Shown: positions 51,108-59,643 of the stretch, in pieces | Numbering within the stretch: position 1 is the first letter of the stretch | Layout of the letters: each line of letters starts with the position of its first letter | From: Alphaproteobacteria bacterium | GTDB lineage: Bacteria > Pseudomonadota > Alphaproteobacteria > Micropepsales > Micropepsaceae | Assembly (NCBI GenBank): GCA_019241645.1 | Contig: JAFAWQ010000039.1 | Coordinates: 62,001-126,000, forward strand | DNA: 64,000 bases | Direction of reading: 5' to 3' | Position numbers and translations under genes: made by a program | Notes under the pieces: generated by a model | Databases searched by the model: none | Seen by the model: only the letters and a program-made list of their open reading frames with translations | Told to the model about the DNA's origin: nothing

Positions 51108-52334
51108 CTAATGTTTCTTGATATCGATCGCGTAGAGCCAGGAGTGATATTTCTTCGGCGACTCGCAAAGCTGCACGGCCGGGATATACGCGCGGTCGCC
51201 CGACGGCGTGAAGCGCGGACGGGCAAACGGCACCGCGCAAGTCCCATCTTTCTCCTTGGGAATGTTGATCTCGAACTGGAGCGCGCCGTTCGCCGGCGAA
51301 AATCCCTGGATCAACCCCGGCTCGCCGTAGGTCGGCTGCCCGCCAAGCAGGACGAGATCGTTCGCGGGGCTGACGATGGGCCCCGAGATGGGACCTTGCG
51401 ACAGCAGGCTCGGGGAAACCCAGCGCGTCGCAGGCTTGGGCGTGAGCGAATAGAGCTCGCCCAGATTGCGAACGATGTAGATGTTGCCGTCCGGGCCGAC
51501 ATCCGGCGCGGTCAGATCGTTGGTCACGGTCTGCTCATCGCCGAAGAACGACCACAGGAACTTCCCGTTGGGCGAAAATGCGTTCAGCCGCGGCTGCAGC
51601 TGTGTCGGCACCAACACGCTGCCGTCCTTTGCGACATCGGCCTGGCCAGCGCGGCCGACGTTCACGTTGAATCGCTGCTTCCCGGTCTCGATATCGAAGG
51701 CCCAGACATCGCCGGTGTAGGTCGCCGTGAAGTAGACGTTGCCGCCGCCGAAGACCAGCTCGCGTCCCAGCTGCCCATATTCGAACACGCGCGGATTTCC
51801 ATGCGTGTTCCACCGCCTGGTACCCGCCGGCGTGAGAGAGACGGCGCCGATCGGACCTCCGATATCGAACATCGCATAGATGTTTCCATCCGGTCCGATC
51901 CCGGGCCCACCGATGATCCCCTGCGAATCTTTCGCCACGAAAATCCATTTGCGCGTTCCGTCGGGATTGACGGCGTGAACGGCGCTGAGCGACGCCGTGC
52001 CGAAATAGATGGTGCCGTCCGGACCCACCACCGTCGGGCCTTGCGAGCCCAAACCGTGGCCGTTGTACGTCCATTTCTGCGTGCCTTCCGGCGTGAGCGC
52101 GTGAAGTATTCCGGAGGAGTCGTTGAAATAAACCGTACCGTCCGGCCCGACAGCCGCGCGGTGGCTGATAAAGTTCGCCAGAACCTTGAAGCGCCACGCC
52201 ACCTTGCCTTTGACGGCGGGCTGCGCGGCAACGGATGCCGCTTTTCCTGCCGCGCTGGCGCCGAGAGGCGCGCCCAGCACGGTCGTGGCCAACAACATCG
52301 CCAGTGTGAGGCGAAGACACGTCTGCATTTTCAT
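51108..52334 (-). CDS. Exported PQQ-like beta-propeller protein
   Basis: A 408-aa protein with a signal peptide (ending at GASAAG). Repeated propeller blades follow, each with a GPDGTVYF/IYF core (AAVGPDGTVYFNDSSGILHALTPEGTQKW; VVGPDGTIYFGTASLSAVHAVNPDG; GIGPDGNIYAMFD). No PQQ-dependent dehydrogenase motifs are seen, so it is more likely structural or binding. It lies upstream of the HAF-like gene on the same strand. Confidence 0.85.
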   Translation of the reverse strand: MKMQTCLRLTLAMLLATTVLGAPLGASAAGKAASVAAQPAVKGKVAWRFKVLANFISHRAAVGPDGTVYFNDSSGILHALTPEGTQKWTYNGHGLGSQGPTVVGPDGTIYFGTASLSAVHAVNPDGTRKWIFVAKDSQGIIGGPGIGPDGNIYAMFDIGGPIGAVSLTPAGTRRWNTHGNPRVFEYGQLGRELVFGGGNVYFTATYTGDVWAFDIETGKQRFNVNVGRAGQADVAKDGSVLVPTQLQPRLNAFSPNGKFLWSFFGDEQTVTNDLTAPDVGPDGNIYIVRNLGELYSLTPKPATRWVSPSLLSQGPISGPIVSPANDLVLLGGQPTYGEPGLIQGFSPANGALQFEINIPKEKDGTCAVPFARPRFTPSGDRAYIPAVQLCESPKKYHSWLYAIDIKKH

Positions 52335-52495
52335 CGAACAACTCTCAGGTGAGGTTCAGTCAATATCTCAACGTCCCGAACGCACCGAAGTTGCCGATTG
52401 ATTAAAGCTTTGAAGGAAACGGTGCGTTTCCATTTGAAGTCGCGCGTGGGCCAATCATCGTCTCGATTGCGCCGAGGGAGCATCATGTTGCCGGA

Positions 52496-53038
52496 TCATT
52501 CTTGCGAGGCAGCCGGTCGTGGAAATGGGGCCGGGTCTTCCGGCCGCAACGCCTGCGATACGGCCGTAGCGTCGACGGCTTCTGTCATCTGTTGCGCCTC
52601 CGAATCGATGCGGTTTGGCACGTGAGGCAGATCGCGGCGAAGTTCTTCCACCAAAGCGATAAGCTTGGCGGACTTTTGTTCACTGACGAAGGTCAGCTGC
52701 AGTATCAGCTTCTCGCGATGCTCGGCGAGCCGGTCCGCGCGCCACTGCGTTGAAAGAACCAGCACCGTGATGCAAACCGCGGCGAACGCGAGTGCAAGGG
52801 ACAAATAGAGGAAGGGCGGCGGATCCAGCCGCAGGCGGATAGGCAGAGTGGCATTGGCGAGCACCCAGGCCAGAACGCTTGCCAGCAGAAAGCCAAGAAA
52901 ACCCGGACGGCTAATTAAAGCCTTCGTGCCATCCAGCAAGCGATCGACAGGACTGGCACATTCGCGGTGCTCGACATGCAGCTGTTCCACCGCGCGGACC
53001 GTCTGCTCGATGTGCGGGGGCAAGTGTGGATCCGGCAT
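52496..53038 (-). CDS. DUF1003-family membrane protein
   Basis: A 180-aa protein. Two membrane spans (GFLGFLLASVLAWVLANATLP; FLYLSLALAFAAVCITVLVLS) are followed by the DUF1003 hallmark TQWRADRLAEHREKLILQLTFVSEQKSAKLIALVEEL. Function of the family is unknown; these proteins are widespread in bacteria. The C-terminal tail is disordered. The 161-bp gap upstream of the PQQ-like gene is otherwise empty. Confidence 0.78.
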   Translation of the reverse strand: MPDPHLPPHIEQTVRAVEQLHVEHRECASPVDRLLDGTKALISRPGFLGFLLASVLAWVLANATLPIRLRLDPPPFLYLSLALAFAAVCITVLVLSTQWRADRLAEHREKLILQLTFVSEQKSAKLIALVEELRRDLPHVPNRIDSEAQQMTEAVDATAVSQALRPEDPAPFPRPAASQE

Positions 53039-53191
53039 GCCGATCTGGCCTCTCGCGTCACGGGGTGTGTTCTATCACCAGAGCGCTTCCGACCAACGTT
53101 CGGCACGCTGCATTGATCCTTCGGGAAAACAGCATGGCGGACGCGCGCCGTCCGCGGTTCCTTCGTCCCGCCAACTATTGCCGGTCACCTT

Positions 53192-54373
53192 TTACTTCTT
53201 CACGACGTAGACCGTGCCGAGGCCGCTCGCGCCGCCGAGATCGGTGGTGCCGTAGAGATTGCGATCGTTGTCCATGGCGATGCCGGACAGCGGCTCGAAA
53301 CCGTCACCAGTCGCGCCGAAAATGTGCAGGATGATTTCCTTGCCGTCCGGCCGCAGCTTGAACACGGTGCCTTTCGAGCCGTCATTGGTGGTTCCGTACA
53401 GATCCCCATTTTGTGTGCGGCGCAAAGTCGAAAGCGGATTGGCGCCATCCCTGCCGCCTGCGAAGGCATGCAGGATCGTCAGCATTTTGTCGGCCCCAAG
53501 CATGAACACGGTGCCGCAGCCATAGGTGCAGTTGTCGTGTCCGCCGCCGCCTTGCGTGACGCCGTAGATATTCCCGGCCGCATCGATGATCAGTCCCGCG
53601 GCCGGATAGCGGCCGTCAGTGCCGCCGGCGAAAGAATGCAGCAGCTTGAATTTGCCGTTCGGCGCAACGCGATAGATCGTGCCGTAGTCGCTGGCGCCGC
53701 CGAACTGCGTCATGCCGTAGAGATTGCCCGCCGCATCCATCGCCAATCCGGAGCTGGTGGGATTGACTCCGTCTTTCGCACCGCCGGCAAAAGAATGCAG
53801 CACGGTCTGCGTGCCGTCGGCGGCCAGCTTGTACACGGTGCCCTTGCTGTTCGCGCCACCGCCATAGGTGGTGCCGTAGATCGTGCCGGCATCGTCGCGC
53901 AGCAGACGGCCTTCCGGCGTGTTGCCGTCGGCGCCCCCGCTGAAGGAATAGAGCGTGGTCAGCGTGCCGTCGCTCCCCAGTCTGAAGATGGTACCGGCGC
54001 CGCCGGAGCCGCCCGAAAGCGTGCTGCCGTAAAGATCGCCGGTTTTCTTGTCGAGGATGAGATCGCTGGCGGGATTGCCGCCGTCGTTCCAGTTGAAATT
54101 GTGCAGCACGGAGAAGGTGCCGTCCGGCGTCAGCTTGTAGATGTTGCCGCAACCGGACGGACCACAGTTTTCGCTGGCGCCGGCGAACGTCACCGCGCCA
54201 TAGATGTTGCCCGCGTTGTCGAGGGTGACGCCGGCCCAGGGCTGCTGTCCGTCGACACCGCCGGTGAAGCTGTAAAGCACCTGCTCTTCCTTGGCATGCG
54301 CCACCGCAACGCTGGCAAATGCAATGGCGATAAACGCCGCGGCAAAGAACGGCTTGCGATTGTCCAACATCAT
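53192..54373 (-). CDS. Secreted GloVer-type tandem repeat protein 1
   Basis: A 393-aa protein. A signal peptide (ending at AHAKE) is followed by about seven repeats of roughly 50 residues built on GTVFKLxxDG, LYSFxGGxDGxxP, LxxDxxGNLYGTTxxGG. This is the GloVer tandem-repeat group, predicted to be a beta-propeller or solenoid attached to the surface. It is paralogous to the gene at 54993-56222. The clustered pair suggests local duplication. Confidence 0.85.
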   Translation of the reverse strand: MMLDNRKPFFAAAFIAIAFASVAVAHAKEEQVLYSFTGGVDGQQPWAGVTLDNAGNIYGAVTFAGASENCGPSGCGNIYKLTPDGTFSVLHNFNWNDGGNPASDLILDKKTGDLYGSTLSGGSGGAGTIFRLGSDGTLTTLYSFSGGADGNTPEGRLLRDDAGTIYGTTYGGGANSKGTVYKLAADGTQTVLHSFAGGAKDGVNPTSSGLAMDAAGNLYGMTQFGGASDYGTIYRVAPNGKFKLLHSFAGGTDGRYPAAGLIIDAAGNIYGVTQGGGGHDNCTYGCGTVFMLGADKMLTILHAFAGGRDGANPLSTLRRTQNGDLYGTTNDGSKGTVFKLRPDGKEIILHIFGATGDGFEPLSGIAMDNDRNLYGTTDLGGASGLGTVYVVKK

Positions 54374-54416
54374 CCCCTCCCCGCATCGCTAACGATGGAT
54401 TTTCGATAAGCCGCAG

Positions 54417-54860
54417 CTAGCGCCGCAGATCGATCAGACGCTTCAATCCCGCGATGTCGCGCCGCGCGCCGGGCGGGTTCACCGTGTAGGTACCGCCCCC
54501 TTCCTTCGACAAGGTCTTGCCGTCCTGGGTGAAGACGGTGGTGAATTTGCCGCCGGTGACGAGCGGATAATCGACGACGAAAATGTATTGATACGCCTCC
54601 CCGCCTTTTGGGCTGAGATTGATGGCGAAGGTGATGGCATTGCCGCGGTTATTGATGCGGCCGATGGTGCCGAGGCCGAAATGCGCGCCCTCGTCGCAAC
54701 CGTTGCCGGTTTCGAGCGCCAGCCGGCCCGGCTTGTCGAGGATGATATCCAGTCCGTCGCAAAAGCCGTCGAACGAGATCGACACCTTGTTTTTCGCAGT
54801 CGCCGAACTGGCCACGCACAGCGCCAGGGCGGCGGCCGCCAGCGGAAGAAATGCTTTCAT
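54417..54860 (-). CDS. Exported hypothetical protein between the GloVer genes
   Basis: Starting at ATG 54860 (MKAFLPLAAAALALCVASSATAK), with GAGG nine bases upstream. The 147-aa product has a signal peptide. Its mature part has two Cys (FCDGLDI, NGCDEGAHFG), possibly a disulfide, and beta-strand-like segments (AYQYIFVVDYPLVTGGKFTTVFTQDGK). I do not recognise a family. It lies between the two GloVer genes and may be cotranscribed with them. Confidence 0.7.
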   Translation of the reverse strand: MKAFLPLAAAALALCVASSATAKNKVSISFDGFCDGLDIILDKPGRLALETGNGCDEGAHFGLGTIGRINNRGNAITFAINLSPKGGEAYQYIFVVDYPLVTGGKFTTVFTQDGKTLSKEGGGTYTVNPPGARRDIAGLKRLIDLRR

Positions 54861-54992
54861 GTCACTGTCCCTCGAAGAGTCAGATTGCACCTGGGCGAAC
54901 CCTAGAGTGCAAAGCGCCGTGGGTTCAAGCCACGCGGGCCGCCGCCATGCGAACAGGGTGCATGGTGACGGCGCGCGTACGGGACTTGGCTG

Positions 54993-56222
54993 CTACTTCT
55001 TCGTCACGCTGAAAACGACGCCATTGCTGGAGGCGCCGCCCGAGGCAGTGGTGCCATAGAAGACGTGATTGTCTTCCACCAGGCCGGCCGAATAACCGCC
55101 GCCATCGGCGCCGGTGAAGGCATGCAGCACCTTCTCCTTGCCCTTTGAGGTGACCTCATAGACGGCGCCGCATTGGCAGCCCGCATCGCCGCCGCTGCTG
55201 GCGGTGCTGTAGAGATTCTTCCCGACCAGCAGCATATCGCCTTCCGGGGCGCCGCCATCGGTTCCGCCGGTGAAGTTGTACAAGGTGGTCAGCGTTCCAT
55301 CCTGGGTGAGCTTGAAGACCGTGCCGGCGGCATGGGCGCCGCCATCGACGGTGCTGCCATAGACGTTGCCGTCCTTGTCGAGCGCCAGCCCGCCATAGAG
55401 GAAGCCTCCATCCTCTTGGCCGGTGAAGCTGTAGAGCGTCTTGAGCTTTCCTTTCGGCGAAAGTTTGTAAACGGTGCCTTCATCGCTGGCGCCGCCGAAC
55501 GCGGTAACGCCGTACAGATTTCCCGCGGAATCGCTCACCACCCCGTGCTCCGGAAACAATCCGTCGGTGCCGTTGAAGGCATGCAGGACGGTGAATGTCC
55601 CGTCGGCGGCGTATTTGTAGACCGTGCCGTCGCCATTGACGCCGCCGAACAGCGCCGTACCGTAAATGTTGCCCTGTTTATCGCGGATCAGATTTCCCCG
55701 GAGGAAAGCGCCATCGTCCGCCGTAAAATCGTGCAGGATTTTGTACTTTCCCTTCGCCGTGATCTTGAAGAGAACGCCATTGCCGTTCGCGCCACCGGAT
55801 CCGGCCGTCCCGACGATATCGCCGTTCGGCATCAGAAGAACGGCGCCATCGGGACCCGAACCGTCGGTGCTATTGAAGGAATGAAGCAGAGTCTGCGTTC
55901 CGTCCGGCGCGAGCTTGAAGACGGTGCCGAAACCGTTGGCGCCGCCGAAATCGGTGGTGCCGTAGATGTTGCCTTCGTCGTCCAGCGTGACATTGGCGCC
56001 TGAGCCGCCGCCGTCATTCGGGCTTCCGGCAAAATCATGCAGGACCGTGTAGGTGGGATCAGCCGCCACGCCGCGCGCCGCGCCAAACGCGGATGTATGG
56101 TTGCCGTGCAGCGCGCGGTCTCGGTGCGAATCGGCGCGAGACGCCGCAGCAGGCGTCAAGGCGGCGAGCGCCAGCGCCGAACCGAGCAGCGCAACGCGAA
56201 TGTGTGTGAAACTCAAACGCAT
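54993..56222 (-). CDS. Secreted GloVer-type tandem repeat protein 2
   Basis: I start at ATG 56222 (MRLSFTHIRV), with a strong AAGGAGG six bases upstream. The 409-aa product has a signal peptide and seven to eight repeats of the GloVer pattern (GTVFKLAPDGTQTLLHSFNSTDGSGPDGAVL; GTVYKLSPKGKLKTLYSFTGQEDG). The C-terminus VVFSVTKK is comparable to the VVKK end of GloVer 1. Secreted; role unknown. Confidence 0.85.
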   Translation of the reverse strand: MRLSFTHIRVALLGSALALAALTPAAASRADSHRDRALHGNHTSAFGAARGVAADPTYTVLHDFAGSPNDGGGSGANVTLDDEGNIYGTTDFGGANGFGTVFKLAPDGTQTLLHSFNSTDGSGPDGAVLLMPNGDIVGTAGSGGANGNGVLFKITAKGKYKILHDFTADDGAFLRGNLIRDKQGNIYGTALFGGVNGDGTVYKYAADGTFTVLHAFNGTDGLFPEHGVVSDSAGNLYGVTAFGGASDEGTVYKLSPKGKLKTLYSFTGQEDGGFLYGGLALDKDGNVYGSTVDGGAHAAGTVFKLTQDGTLTTLYNFTGGTDGGAPEGDMLLVGKNLYSTASSGGDAGCQCGAVYEVTSKGKEKVLHAFTGADGGGYSAGLVEDNHVFYGTTASGGASSNGVVFSVTKK

Positions 56223-56383
56223 GGAAATCCTCCTTGAAGACATTGCCCATCTCCTCGTGTGCCTGGGAGATTTGAGAGTGCGGGAGACTAAGCATCGAGC
56301 GCGGCTCTCCGCAATGCGATTTCGCTTCCGCCAATGTGTTTCACGCGTCCTGCATTTTCGCCCGTGGATTGGGCGTGCCGGGA

Positions 56384-56989
56384 CTACCGCTTTGCGAGTT
56401 CGGAGCTGATTGCTTGCGCAAGCAAGGGTACAACATCATGAAAAGCTGCAATCACTCGTTCCTGCGAATAGTTGCTGCAACTGGGGTCGGTGTACTTCGG
56501 GTCGGCGCGAAGCAGAACGTATCCCGGTAGCCGGGGGACGGTCGCAGTGTCCACGTAATCGTATTCGCGCTCAAGAAGGGTTTCACCGCGCGCGTCTGTC
56601 AGCTTTGTCCCGATCAACATGATCGGTTTGCAATCTCGGCCAAAAGGCGCATCGGGCATATAGTCTGCGACCTTTATAATGACGGACAGAACAGCGTCAG
56701 CCGACCTCTCATCTGGAACGAATTGATATCCTTCCTTGATTAGAGCCGCTCCGATGGCATTTCTGCCATCCACCGCGACATTCGCGCGTCCTAACAGGGA
56801 TCGAGGCGGTCCCCCGGCCTTTTCAAAGAAAGGACGGTCTGGGGGTTCTATAATTGCACCAAAGTAGATGGTGTGAACCGACGCGAGTCGTTCTCGGTCC
56901 ACTGGCGCAGTGGCGCAGGCCGGAACCAACAAGAAGGCAATGGACACTTGAGCGGCGACTGCAGCACATCTAGTCCAGCGCACGATCAA
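56384..56989 (-). CDS. Hypothetical lipoprotein
   Basis: A 201-aa protein with an apparent lipobox (LLVPACATAP). A beta-rich mature part follows (ALIKEGYQFVPDERSADAVLSVIIKVADYMPDAPFGRDCKPIMLIGTKLTDARGETLLEREYDYVDT). The DADAVL pattern is like periplasmic DUF4410/lipoprotein domains that handle surface components; I cannot assign it. The start overlaps the upstream small membrane gene (ATGA). Confidence 0.68.
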   Translation of the reverse strand: MIVRWTRCAAVAAQVSIAFLLVPACATAPVDRERLASVHTIYFGAIIEPPDRPFFEKAGGPPRSLLGRANVAVDGRNAIGAALIKEGYQFVPDERSADAVLSVIIKVADYMPDAPFGRDCKPIMLIGTKLTDARGETLLEREYDYVDTATVPRLPGYVLLRADPKYTDPSCSNYSQERVIAAFHDVVPLLAQAISSELAKR

Positions 56990-57234
56990 TATTCTCCATT
57001 GAGCGCTACCTGACGTTCAGGAACAGTGACGCGCGTTAGGCACATTTCATTTTGACGCGCTGAGTCCCAAATGGTTATCGGCTCGCACTGCGGCGATAGA
57101 TAGGTGATTGTTTCGCGCTTTTCCGAAATCGGGTGATACGGGGCAGTCACCATGAAAAGCCCGCCCACGCTAGCGACAATCGCTAACGTGAAAAGCAACG
57201 CGATTGCGCCTGGCAGGACTGACTCACGCGTCAT
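56986..57234 (-). CDS. Small membrane protein upstream of the lipoprotein
   Basis: Starting at ATG 57234 (MTRESVLPGAIALLF) rather than the tracked 57294. One membrane span (GAIALLFTLAIVASVGGLFMVT) is followed by a periplasmic or extracellular end with two Cys (PQCEPITIW, EMCLTRV). It overlaps the lipoprotein gene by 4 bp, so they form a two-gene unit. Function unknown. Confidence 0.6.
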   Translation of the reverse strand: MTRESVLPGAIALLFTLAIVASVGGLFMVTAPYHPISEKRETITYLSPQCEPITIWDSARQNEMCLTRVTVPERQVALNGEY

Positions 57235-57487
57235 TGTGTAAAGAATATCACGCCCCGCGACGCTGCCAATCCTGAGATGAATACCGATTTCCACGCGGCG
57301 GATGCGTCATAAAAAGACCCGAGGAGTGCCGATACGCAACCTGCCAGCGGGGCGAAGCCACAGCTCGCAAGGCGAAACCGCCATTTGTACACGCAATAAA
57401 ATTTTTTCTTAAATATCGTCTACCACGTCCTATTATGTGCTACTATTCCTTCTATGGGTACAAGATGACACAGGACGCGGCAAAAAC

Positions 57488-57823
57488 ATGGCTATAGTCG
57501 GAACAAAACAGGAATATCGTGCACCTATCCAGATTGCGCAGGCGGTGGCGGCCCATGCGTTCGGCCTGCCGTTAGCGGCTATCGCGAACGCCGAAGTGCC
57601 GGCCGGCCCGCAGGCCTTCAGGGGCCGGCAGCTCGCCATTTATCTCTCCCGCTCAGTCCTGAAACGCAGTCTGCGAGGGGTGGGCCGCGCCTTCGGCCGT
57701 ACGCATCCGACCGTGCTGCACGCCTGCCGTCGGATCGAGGAAGAACGCGAAGATCCCGTCTTCGACCGCACAGTGGAATGGCTGGAAATGCTGGTGCGGC
57801 GTGCCGCCCGGGTGGCGGCATGA
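57488..57823 (+). CDS. DnaA domain IV-like helix-turn-helix protein
   Basis: Starting at ATG 57488 (MAIVGTKQEYRAPIQIAQAVAAHAFG), giving 111 aa; the track begins at an upstream GTG. The C-terminal part (ARQLAIYLSRSVLKRSLRGVGRAFGRTHPTVLHACRRIEEER) closely follows the DnaA box-binding domain (GRDHTTVLHACRKI in DnaA), without the ATPase. It could bind DnaA boxes and act in replication control or transcription. Its stop overlaps the DUF6456 start (ATGA). Confidence 0.85.
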   Translation: MAIVGTKQEYRAPIQIAQAVAAHAFGLPLAAIANAEVPAGPQAFRGRQLAIYLSRSVLKRSLRGVGRAFGRTHPTVLHACRRIEEEREDPVFDRTVEWLEMLVRRAARVAA

Positions 57824-58620
57824 GCGCGATACCCGAGCACGAACTGCAGCGAGAAGGCCGGCGTGTTTTGCGCAAGCTGGCCGATTCCAAGGCGCACCTG
57901 GAGCACCTCCCCAACGGCAGCTGGACCGTGGTCCAGCGCGGCGACCGCGAGTCCGGCCGCATGCGAATCGCATCCGGACTGATCAAGGCGTTCCGCGAGC
58001 GTGGCTGGCTCGAGGCAGCGGAGGGCGAGGCATTGCGCCTCGGCGCCGGCGGGCGCAGCTGGCTGATCGCGGAGCTGGCCGGGATCGATATCTCGGCCGC
58101 GCAGCACCAGTCGCTGGGTTTGCGGCTGGTGCAGAACGACCGTGGCGGCGAGGATCTGGTGGTGGTCAATCAGGCGGAGTCGCCGCTAGCCTGGCTGCAT
58201 GCCCGCGGCGCGCTCGACAGCGTTCAGTTCGAGGCCGGCGAGCGCCTGCGCCGGGACTATACCCTGGCGCAGCTCGAGCCCCGGCTATGCACCGATCTGA
58301 GTGCACCCGTCGTTTTGGGCGGCAACGGCCCGAAAACGATGTTCATTTCCGACACTGTTCTCGCCGCCAAACAGCGTTTGGCGAAAGCCTTGGGGGCTGT
58401 GGGACCGGGCCTTTCGGACGTCCTGTTCGATGTCTGCTGCGCGCTTAAGGGGCTCGAAACGGCAGAGAAAGAGAAAAGCTGGCCGCGCCGTTCTGGCAAG
58501 GTTGTCTTGGCACTCGCGCTCGATCGCTTGGCCGACCACTACGGTCTGCGGCCCGCGGCCATCTCAGGCCGCATGCGCAGCTGGTCGGCCGACAACCTCG
58601 AACCGGCGCGGCCGATTTAA
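57820..58620 (+). CDS. DUF6456-family protein paired with the DnaA-like gene
   Basis: Starting at ATG 57820 (MSAIPEHELQREGRRVL), 266 aa, overlapping the DnaA-like stop. N-terminal winged-helix-like region (LRKLADSKAHLEHLPNGSWTVVQRGDRESGRMRI) and a C-terminal domain (LRRDYTLAQLEPRLCTDLSAPV ... SDVLFDVCCALKGLETAEKEKSWPRRSGKVVLALALDRLADHYGL) that fits DUF6456. The family is common beside such DnaA-like genes in alphaproteobacteria. Function unknown; replication or transcription regulation is inferred from the partner. Confidence 0.85.
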   Translation: MSAIPEHELQREGRRVLRKLADSKAHLEHLPNGSWTVVQRGDRESGRMRIASGLIKAFRERGWLEAAEGEALRLGAGGRSWLIAELAGIDISAAQHQSLGLRLVQNDRGGEDLVVVNQAESPLAWLHARGALDSVQFEAGERLRRDYTLAQLEPRLCTDLSAPVVLGGNGPKTMFISDTVLAAKQRLAKALGAVGPGLSDVLFDVCCALKGLETAEKEKSWPRRSGKVVLALALDRLADHYGLRPAAISGRMRSWSADNLEPARPI

Positions 58621-58724
58621 TGGGGTCGAAAAACCCAAAAGTGGTGATATCGACTGCTGCCCCTCAGGCCCAACCACAAAATGTTGTGCCGTGGTGCATG
58701 CAGCGGCGGCGGCTGGCGAGCGGC

Positions 58725-58817
58725 TGGCGGACAGGGAGGGATTCGAACCCTCGAAACGGCTCATCACCGTTTACGCACTTTCCAGGCGCGCGCCTTCAAC
58801 CGCTCGGCCACCTGTCC
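58725..58817 (-). tRNA. tRNA-Ser (anticodon GGA)
   Basis: The minus strand reads GGACAGGTGGCCGAGCGG at the 5' end and CCTGTCC plus G and an encoded CCA at the 3' end; the seven-base acceptor stem pairs fully. The anticodon loop is CTGGAAA. A long variable arm and TTCGAATCC T-loop fit class II tRNA-Ser. It reads UCC and UCU. Confidence 0.97.
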
Positions 58818-58947
58818 GCGGAAGGCGCGGACTATAGCCAGCGCGACCCGCGCCGCAACTGCACAACCGCGCCGCTTCTTGAAACCGCGGGGCTGCGCGC
58901 CATATCGCAACTCTTTGCCCGCCGGTGGCAAACGCCCAAAGGAGCTT

Positions 58948-59643
58948 ATGCCCGAACCTGTACCTGCCATTCTCCTGCGAGACATTTCTCTGACGCTGAC
59001 GAGCGCGGCGGGGCCGGTGAATATCTTGTCCGGCGTGTCGCTCGCGGTGGAGCCGGGAGAAGCCGTGGCGCTGGTAGGGCCGTCCGGCTCCGGCAAATCA
59101 TCGCTGCTGATGGTCGCCGCGGGCCTGGAAGCGCCGACCTGCGGCCGCGCCATGGTCGCCGGAACCGACATCACCGGGCTTGGCGAGGATGCGCTGGCAC
59201 GCTTCCGCCGCGGCACGATCGGCATCGTGTTCCAGTCCTTCCATCTCATTCCCACCATGACGGCGTTGGAAAACGTCGCCGTGCCGTTGGAGTTGGCGGG
59301 CATGCGCGACGCGTTCGAGCGGGCGCGCGCGGAACTGGCAACGGTGGGTTTGGCCGCGCGCGTGGATCATTATCCCGCGCAACTCTCCGGCGGCGAGCAG
59401 CAGCGCGTGGCGCTGGCGCGCGCCACCGCGCCGCGTCCTGCCGTGCTGTTTGCCGACGAGCCTACCGGCAATCTCGACACGCAGACGGGCGCAGATGTCG
59501 CCGAACTGCTGTTCGCATTGCAGGCGCGCGATCGCACCACGCTTTTTCTCGTGACTCATGAGGAATCCCTGGCGCGGCGCTGCCATCGCATCCTGCGCAT
59601 GAAGGATGGCCGCATCGTCGCAGACGAACGTGTGAACGCATGA
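58948..59643 (+). CDS. ABC transporter ATP-binding protein (YbbA/LolD-like)
   Basis: Starting at ATG 58948 (MPEPVPAILLRDISL), with AAAGGAG three to seven bases upstream; the tracked ORF start lies upstream of the tRNA and is false. The 231-aa product has Walker A GPSGSGKSS, Q loop FQSFHLIP, signature LSGGEQQRVALARA, Walker B VLFADEPTGNLD and H loop VTHEE. It overlaps the permease gene by 4 bp. It powers the neighbouring permease, probably moving a lipid or lipoprotein out. Confidence 0.94.
   Translation: MPEPVPAILLRDISLTLTSAAGPVNILSGVSLAVEPGEAVALVGPSGSGKSSLLMVAAGLEAPTCGRAMVAGTDITGLGEDALARFRRGTIGIVFQSFHLIPTMTALENVAVPLELAGMRDAFERARAELATVGLAARVDHYPAQLSGGEQQRVALARATAPRPAVLFADEPTGNLDTQTGADVAELLFALQARDRTTLFLVTHEESLARRCHRILRMKDGRIVADERVNA

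Noticed and set aside
58681-58947. N-terminal extension of the ABC ATPase ORF
   Set aside because: It runs through the tRNA-Ser gene. The ATG at 58948 has a good ribosome-binding site and begins the family homology.
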